A DNA stretch of 9,806 nucleotides from contig CAYSAA010000099.1 in the NCBI GenBank assembly GCA_964428905.1, forward strand, positions 1-9,806, in the 5' to 3' direction. The first letter of the stretch is position 1. Every line of letters begins with the position of its first letter. Positions 6,661 to 9,806 of the stretch are shown piece by piece. The notes under the pieces are model-generated. The model worked only from the letters and a program-made list of their open reading frames with translations, did no database searches and was not told the origin of the DNA. The position numbers and the translations under genes were made by a program. This DNA is from CAYSAA01 sp964428905 (GTDB lineage: Bacteria > Atribacterota > Phoenicimicrobiia > Phoenicimicrobiales > Stramentimicrobiaceae).

Positions 6661-8016
6661 CTAGTTTAAAAATTGGAATATCTTTCCGATTTTATCCTCA
6701 GTATTTTCTACAATATCTACTATATTGGCTATTTCTTCTTTTGATCGACAACAAGAAGCTAAATCTGAAAATTTCTTTTTTATTTCTTCATCAGTTACTG
6801 GATTTTCGGGTTCTCCTTTAGGTAAATCTACTCTCTCTAGAAACTTATGACCATCCATGGTTAATATTTCAACTATAGCCGGCCGCTTCTCTGGAACTAA
6901 ATTTGTTAGAATTGGATCTTCCTTAAGCTCAACCTTTTTAGCTAAATTTATTATTTCAGAATCATTGAATGAAACAGGATCAAATTCCTTTGGGCCAGCA
7001 CAACCTGTCTTTAATGCAACAGCCACACTAAAGGGCACACTCATTTTAGCTCCTACTACGTTTTGGGGATAAGGATTATCGTGCCCATCTACTGCAGACT
7101 TATAGGTTAAGACATTAATCCTTTTAACTTCGTTCACTCTAAGATCTTGCTTGCTACGGATATTTAAGATAGCTTCTATGGGGGCATGACAATGACGGCA
7201 TGCTGCATAAGGCTTAAAATAGACATCTAAGATGGAGAAATTATTATCTTGAGTAATGGCAGATATATCAATCCCATCAGTTGTGGAACGTAAGAAACCT
7301 CGTTTTCCTTCTAGGATATTATAAGGTGCGGTAAACCCGCTTTGAGCTAAGTAAGCGGCTAACAATCCACATAAAGCAGCTTTTCCAGGGTGGAATTGCT
7401 TCATTTCTGACCCATCTTCTAAAAACTGGAGTAAACCAGAAGCACTGGTAGCTGCAAGACCCAAAGCATAAGACATATCTTTTTTAGATAAGTTTAAAGC
7501 TTTCGAAGCTGCCATGGCTGCTCCTATAGTGCCACATGTAGCAGTAGCGTGAAATCCACGGCTACGGTGAGAGGGTTGAACAGTCCTACCTATCATCAGT
7601 GCAGTCTCGTAACCGGCAATTATGGCAACGATAGCTCTTCTACCGTCGATATTCTCTTGTTCTACTAATGGCAAAAGGGTGGAAAATATGACGGTACCTA
7701 CATGGACTGTGGCACGTCTATGACCATCATCTAATTCTAAGACGTGAGACGTGATTCCATTAACTAATGAGGCTTTAAAAATGTCCGTTTTCCTATGATA
7801 ACCAATTGCTGTAATCTTTACTGCTTTATCATTAAAATTAGATAGAAAAGTATGTATCTTATTTGCTGTCTCAGTAGTCGAGCCTCCTAATGCTACTCCC
7901 AAATAATCCAAAAAACATCTCTTTGCCTGGTGAACTACTTCTGAAGGGAGATTTTCATAATTTAAATTATGAATAAAATTAATTAATGCATCACTTATTC
8001 CCTTCTTATAAGCCAT
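6661..8016 (-). CDS. MmgE/PrpD-family enzyme (2-methylcitrate dehydratase / cis-aconitate decarboxylase-like)
   Basis: A cytoplasmic enzyme of 451 residues, the usual length of the family. Members dehydrate 2-methylcitrate, decarboxylate cis-aconitate, or act on other tricarboxylate-like compounds. Visible conserved blocks: HVLELDDGHRRATVHVG (91-107, with Asp96/Asp97, His99, His105), GFHATATCGTIGAA (154-167, His156), KQFHPGKAA (206-214) and KPYAACRHCHAPIEA (268-282, Lys268, His275, His277). These correspond to the charged active-site pocket described for the methylcitrate dehydratase/aconitate decarboxylase fold, so the enzyme looks complete. Many relatives in clusters like this one are not true PrpD; no methylcitrate synthase or lyase gene is beside it, so the propionate pathway is not supported. 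The start is fixed by SD-like TAGGAG/AGGAGAAGG at 8025-8033. It follows the regulator gene after 54 bases and is probably its main target. Confidence 0.88.
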   Translation of the reverse strand: MAYKKGISDALINFIHNLNYENLPSEVVHQAKRCFLDYLGVALGGSTTETANKIHTFLSNFNDKAVKITAIGYHRKTDIFKASLVNGITSHVLELDDGHRRATVHVGTVIFSTLLPLVEQENIDGRRAIVAIIAGYETALMIGRTVQPSHRSRGFHATATCGTIGAAMAASKALNLSKKDMSYALGLAATSASGLLQFLEDGSEMKQFHPGKAALCGLLAAYLAQSGFTAPYNILEGKRGFLRSTTDGIDISAITQDNNFSILDVYFKPYAACRHCHAPIEAILNIRSKQDLRVNEVKRINVLTYKSAVDGHDNPYPQNVVGAKMSVPFSVAVALKTGCAGPKEFDPVSFNDSEIINLAKKVELKEDPILTNLVPEKRPAIVEILTMDGHKFLERVDLPKGEPENPVTDEEIKKKFSDLASCCRSKEEIANIVDIVENTEDKIGKIFQFLN

Positions 8017-8070
8017 TTTATACGCCTTCTCCTATTTTCTTTTTTTAAAATATAGATTTCTAATCTTTAT

Positions 8071-8778
8071 TTATATTTCTGCAACCACTTCTCTAATATT
8101 TCTTAAATGATTTAGCATAGCCTGGGCTGCTTTTTGGGGATTACGTTCTTTCATGGCCTCAAATATAGCTCTGTGTTCGTTTTCTTGCTCTTCTTTTCTT
8201 CCTGGTATTTGCCAGGTCTTTTCCCTAGTCTCTTTTAATAGGTTAAAATGTACTCGCATTATATTCAAGAAAACAAAATTATGAGAAGCTCTAGCAATAG
8301 CTAAATGAAATTCTGTATCTAAATCTGTTTCCCCTTGATAATCTATTCTCTCATCTTTAATGCTCTGTTTTTTATTGAACCTATTAAAAATTTCTTCAAT
8401 CGTCCTTATATCTTCGTTGGTAGCTCTTTTGGCTGCAAGTTCTGCAATTTTTACTTCAAACATCTCTCTTGCCTCTAAAAGTTCCAGGATTGAAGATTTT
8501 TCTAAATTCAAAATAACATTTTCAGTATCAATAAAAGTATCTTTATTAATTTCTCGGACAAATCTACCACCGCCAGGCTTGCTTTTGATCAAACCGTTAG
8601 ATTCCAAAACCCGGAAAGCTTCTCTTAGGGATCCCCTGCTTATTGAAAATTTTTCAGCAAGCTCCCTCTCTGGAGGAAGTTTGTCTCCCGGCCTTAATTC
8701 TTTATTTCTAATTAACTCTATAATTTGTTTTGTTACACCTTCATACAAACGAACAGGGGCAATGGTCTTAAAAATCAT
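8071..8778 (-). CDS. FadR-type GntR transcriptional regulator with FCD ligand domain
   Basis: A DNA-binding repressor or activator of 235 residues, first gene of the cluster and likely its own regulator. Residues about 10-75 form the winged helix: KQIIELIRNKELRPGDKLP, then the recognition part ELAEKFSISRGSLREAFRVLE and the wing GLIKSKPGGGRFV. Residues about 90-225 are the all-helical FCD domain. Asp154 and His158 (DTEFHLAIARASHN), His202 (NEHRAIFEAM) and His224 (MLNHLRN) match the Asp/His residues that hold a metal and a carboxylate effector in this family. The frame can be extended to an ATG at 8829, but those 17 residues come from an octamer repeat (8793-8824). That ATG also lies about three bases from the predicted transcript start. 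The ATG at 8778 has SD AGAGGT at 8785-8790 with six-base spacing, so I choose it. Confidence 0.9.
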   Translation of the reverse strand: MIFKTIAPVRLYEGVTKQIIELIRNKELRPGDKLPPERELAEKFSISRGSLREAFRVLESNGLIKSKPGGGRFVREINKDTFIDTENVILNLEKSSILELLEAREMFEVKIAELAAKRATNEDIRTIEEIFNRFNKKQSIKDERIDYQGETDLDTEFHLAIARASHNFVFLNIMRVHFNLLKETREKTWQIPGRKEEQENEHRAIFEAMKERNPQKAAQAMLNHLRNIREVVAEI

Positions 8779-8792
8779 AATTGAACCTCTAT

Positions 8793-8824
8793 TTGGATAA
8801 TTGGGTAGTTGGATAATTGGATAA
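8793..8824. repeat. Four tandem 8-base repeats, TTGGATAA type
   Basis: On the plus strand: TTGGATAA (8793-8800), TTGGGTAG (8801-8808), TTGGATAA (8809-8816), TTGGATAA (8817-8824). Three copies are identical and one differs at two positions. The array lies in the untranslated leader of the regulator gene, between the predicted transcript start (about 8832) and the SD. Simple slippage would explain it; an operator function is possible but only inferred. Confidence 0.85.
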
Positions 8825-8838
8825 CCCACTTTTCATTT

Positions 8839-8866
8839 ATTATACTACATGAATTTAAAAAATCAA
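8839..8866 (-). promoter_or_regulatory. Sigma-70/sigma-A-type promoter of the regulator and cluster
   Basis: On the minus strand -35 TTGATT (8866-8861) and a perfect -10 TATAAT (8844-8839) are separated by 16 bases. Transcription would start near 8832, giving a leader of about 54 bases to the ATG at 8778 that contains the octamer repeats and the SD. This is the best promoter match in the window and is probably the main promoter for the whole minus-strand cluster. Confidence 0.6.
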
Positions 8867-8961
8867 TCTTTTTTTGATAACTTTTTAGAATATTTTTGCT
8901 ATATGTTTAAATAAGGGTAATCTGAAAATGATTTAATTCCAAAATAATTAAGATGGAATTA

Positions 8962-8989
8962 TTGACTATAAATAAAATAGATGTAGACT
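8962..8989 (+). promoter_or_regulatory. Likely promoter of the lspA-like gene
   Basis: TTGACT (8962-8967, five of six consensus bases) is followed after 16 bases by TAGACT (8984-8989, four of six). The start would lie near 8996, about 35 bases before the ATG at 9032. The position upstream of an SD-bearing gene supports it; the weak -10 and AT-rich setting limit confidence. Confidence 0.4.
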
Positions 8990-9031
8990 ATTAAAATATA
9001 TAGTAATAATAATTTACTTAAAAGGTATTGT

Positions 9032-9540
9032 ATGTTTCTACGTATCAATAAAATCATTTTAATATTATTCGTTTCCCTGTTTTGTATTAGTTGTGACCAG
9101 ACTACCAAGTTTGCCGCTAAAAATCTAATTGAACCTGATTCGGTAATTAAGTTGCTAGGGGATACAATCATATTAAGGTTGACAAACAATGAAGGCGCTT
9201 TTCTTAGTATGGGTTCATCTCTACCTGGCGAATGGCAATTCTGGATTTTTACTGTATTCGTTTCCATTTCCCTGATCATTTTACTGATTTACTATATTTT
9301 TTCTAAATCCTTATCAACTTTAGCTCTGTCTTTGATTAAAAGTGGAAGCTTTAGTATCCTTATAGATCGTTTCATCTATGATGGAATCGTGATTGATCTT
9401 CTCAATATCGGTATGGACAATCATAGACCGGCATTTTAAATATTGCCGATATTGCTATTATCTTGGGTACCATACTATTTATCTATTCTGTCCTGATAAA
9501 AAACAAAAGCAGGTGCAATTTAATAAATATCTCCAAATAA
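9032..9540 (+). pseudogene. lspA: lspA-like lipoprotein signal peptidase (signal peptidase II), frameshifted
   Basis: Signal peptidase II is a four-helix inner-membrane aspartyl peptidase that removes signal peptides from lipoproteins. The first frame (9032-9439, SD AAAGG at 9021-9025) shows a membrane segment (about 7-21), CDQTTK (Asp22), NNEGAFLSMG (52-61), a second hydrophobic stretch (70-90), LIDR (Asp112) and GIVIDLLNIG (Asp122). It then stops at TAA 9437-9439. The missing end, NIADIAIILGTILFIYSVLI, with the second catalytic Asp and the last membrane helix, follows in another frame and ends at TAA 9538-9540. One extra base near 9427 would join them as HRTGILNIAD, about 169 residues, normal for the family. 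The usual GNLIDR also reads SILIDR, so the conserved Asn is Ile. It is probably inactive, unless the break is a sequencing error. It is divergent from the catabolic cluster and apparently unrelated to it. Confidence 0.75.
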
Positions 9541-9546
9541 ATATCG

Positions 9547-9563
9547 CACCCGCATAGCGGGTG
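9547..9563. repeat. Perfect 7-bp inverted repeat
   Basis: CACCCGC (9547-9553), loop ATA, GCGGGTG (9557-9563). It starts seven bases after the lspA-like stop and is strikingly GC-rich in this AT-rich DNA. It is the first of three hairpins in a row. Confidence 0.7.
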
Positions 9564-9571
9564 GCTTTAAG

Positions 9572-9598
9572 AAGCCCCTACAAGAGGCTTAACTTTTT
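9572..9598 (+). terminator. Intrinsic terminator candidate after lspA-like gene
   Basis: AAGCCCCT (9572-9579) pairs with AGAGGCTT (9583-9590) around the loop ACA, eight positions with one C-A mismatch. AACTTTTTAT follows. The AAGCC arm could instead pair with an upstream GGCTT (9563-9567), so two folds compete. Placement about 30 bases after the gene end suits a terminator. Confidence 0.45.
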
Positions 9599-9806
9599 AT
9601 TAGCCATTTTTTTCTATGCTCTTCTTCACTTGATCTCTTATCTATCTGTTAAAACATTCTTTCCAGGATATGCAAGGGGAATTCTTCCCCTTGAGAACCC
9701 CTAACATACTTTTTTGCTTAAAGTATAAAAATGATTGAAATGGTATGTTCTAGGTCAAAATTTGGCTTAGCGTAATATTAGGGTTTTATTTAACCATTAC
9801 CACCTT
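9591..9806. other. No credible gene; repeat-rich right end
   Basis: Only short broken frames are present on both strands. There is a perfect hairpin, CAAGGGGAA (9673-9681), loop TTC, TTCCCCTTG (9685-9693). An inverted repeat pairs AACATAC (9703-9709) with GTATGTT (9743-9749), and it extends through CCTA/TAGG with a two-base bulge. No T-run follows the perfect hairpin. The cluster of palindromes could be the remnant of a small non-coding repeat or insertion element, but no terminal repeats with target duplications can be shown. Confidence 0.45.

Noticed and set aside
6661..8016. Dedicated 2-methylcitrate dehydratase (prpD)
   Set aside because: Family membership is clear, but no methylcitrate synthase or lyase genes are nearby, so the specific function is not supported.
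8360..8800. Plus-strand open frame of 146 codons
   Set aside because: Antisense to the FadR-type regulator, which has an intact winged helix and FCD residues. The hydrophobic composition is an artefact of the opposite strand.
8959..9279. Minus-strand open frame of 106 codons
   Set aside because: Covers the divergent promoter region and runs opposite the lspA-like gene, whose motifs are clear. Low-complexity, no family features.
9541..9806. CRISPR array or intact insertion sequence
   Set aside because: The inverted repeats differ from one another, there is no regular repeat-spacer spacing, and no transposase frame is present.
1..9806. tRNA or rRNA genes
   Set aside because: No cloverleaf with T-loop and CCA end, and no rRNA-like conserved stretch was recognised on either strand. 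The 3481-3492 resemblance to the 16S 3' end is simply a Shine-Dalgarno read from the other strand.

Overview
The window comes from an AT-rich bacterium. Strong purine-rich Shine-Dalgarno (SD) sequences of the AGGAGG type and sigma-70/sigma-A-like promoters (TATAAT) fit a low-GC anaerobe such as a Firmicutes- or Atribacterota-like lineage. That placement is a guess from style; no phylogenetic marker gene is present.

Layout. From about 8840 down to 248, seven genes lie head to tail on the minus strand and read as one catabolic and transport cluster. In order of transcription they are: a FadR-type GntR repressor with an FCD ligand domain (8778-8071), an MmgE/PrpD-family enzyme (8016-6661), an ABC transporter ATPase (6503-5415), a double-length fused ABC permease (5285-3507), a secreted family-1 solute-binding protein (3409-2315), a TIM-barrel-like protein resembling U32 peptidase-family folds (2109-1189), and a beta-hydroxyacid/6-phosphogluconate-type dehydrogenase with a DUF1932-like C-terminus (1138-248). 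A further minus-strand gene begins at 32 and runs off the left edge. Gaps between the genes are 41 to about 205 bases and hold SDs, an 11-bp RNA hairpin, an orphan SD and one small open frame.

How the genes may work together (inference). The FCD regulator probably senses a carboxylate or a product of it. The ABC system resembles ferric-iron transporters, but its binding protein lacks the iron-binding tyrosine pair, so it probably imports a small anionic organic compound. The MmgE/PrpD enzyme and the dehydrogenase would then process it. The substrate cannot be read from the sequence.

Right end. A promoter region (8830-9031) separates the cluster from a divergent plus-strand lspA-like gene (signal peptidase II). 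That gene has lost frame near its 3' end and has a conserved Asn replaced, so it is probably a pseudogene. Beyond it, 9541-9806 has no credible gene but is dense in inverted repeats: three overlapping hairpins ending in a T-run, a perfect 9-bp hairpin and a wider imperfect inverted repeat. These could be a terminator plus the remains of a small repeat or mobile element.
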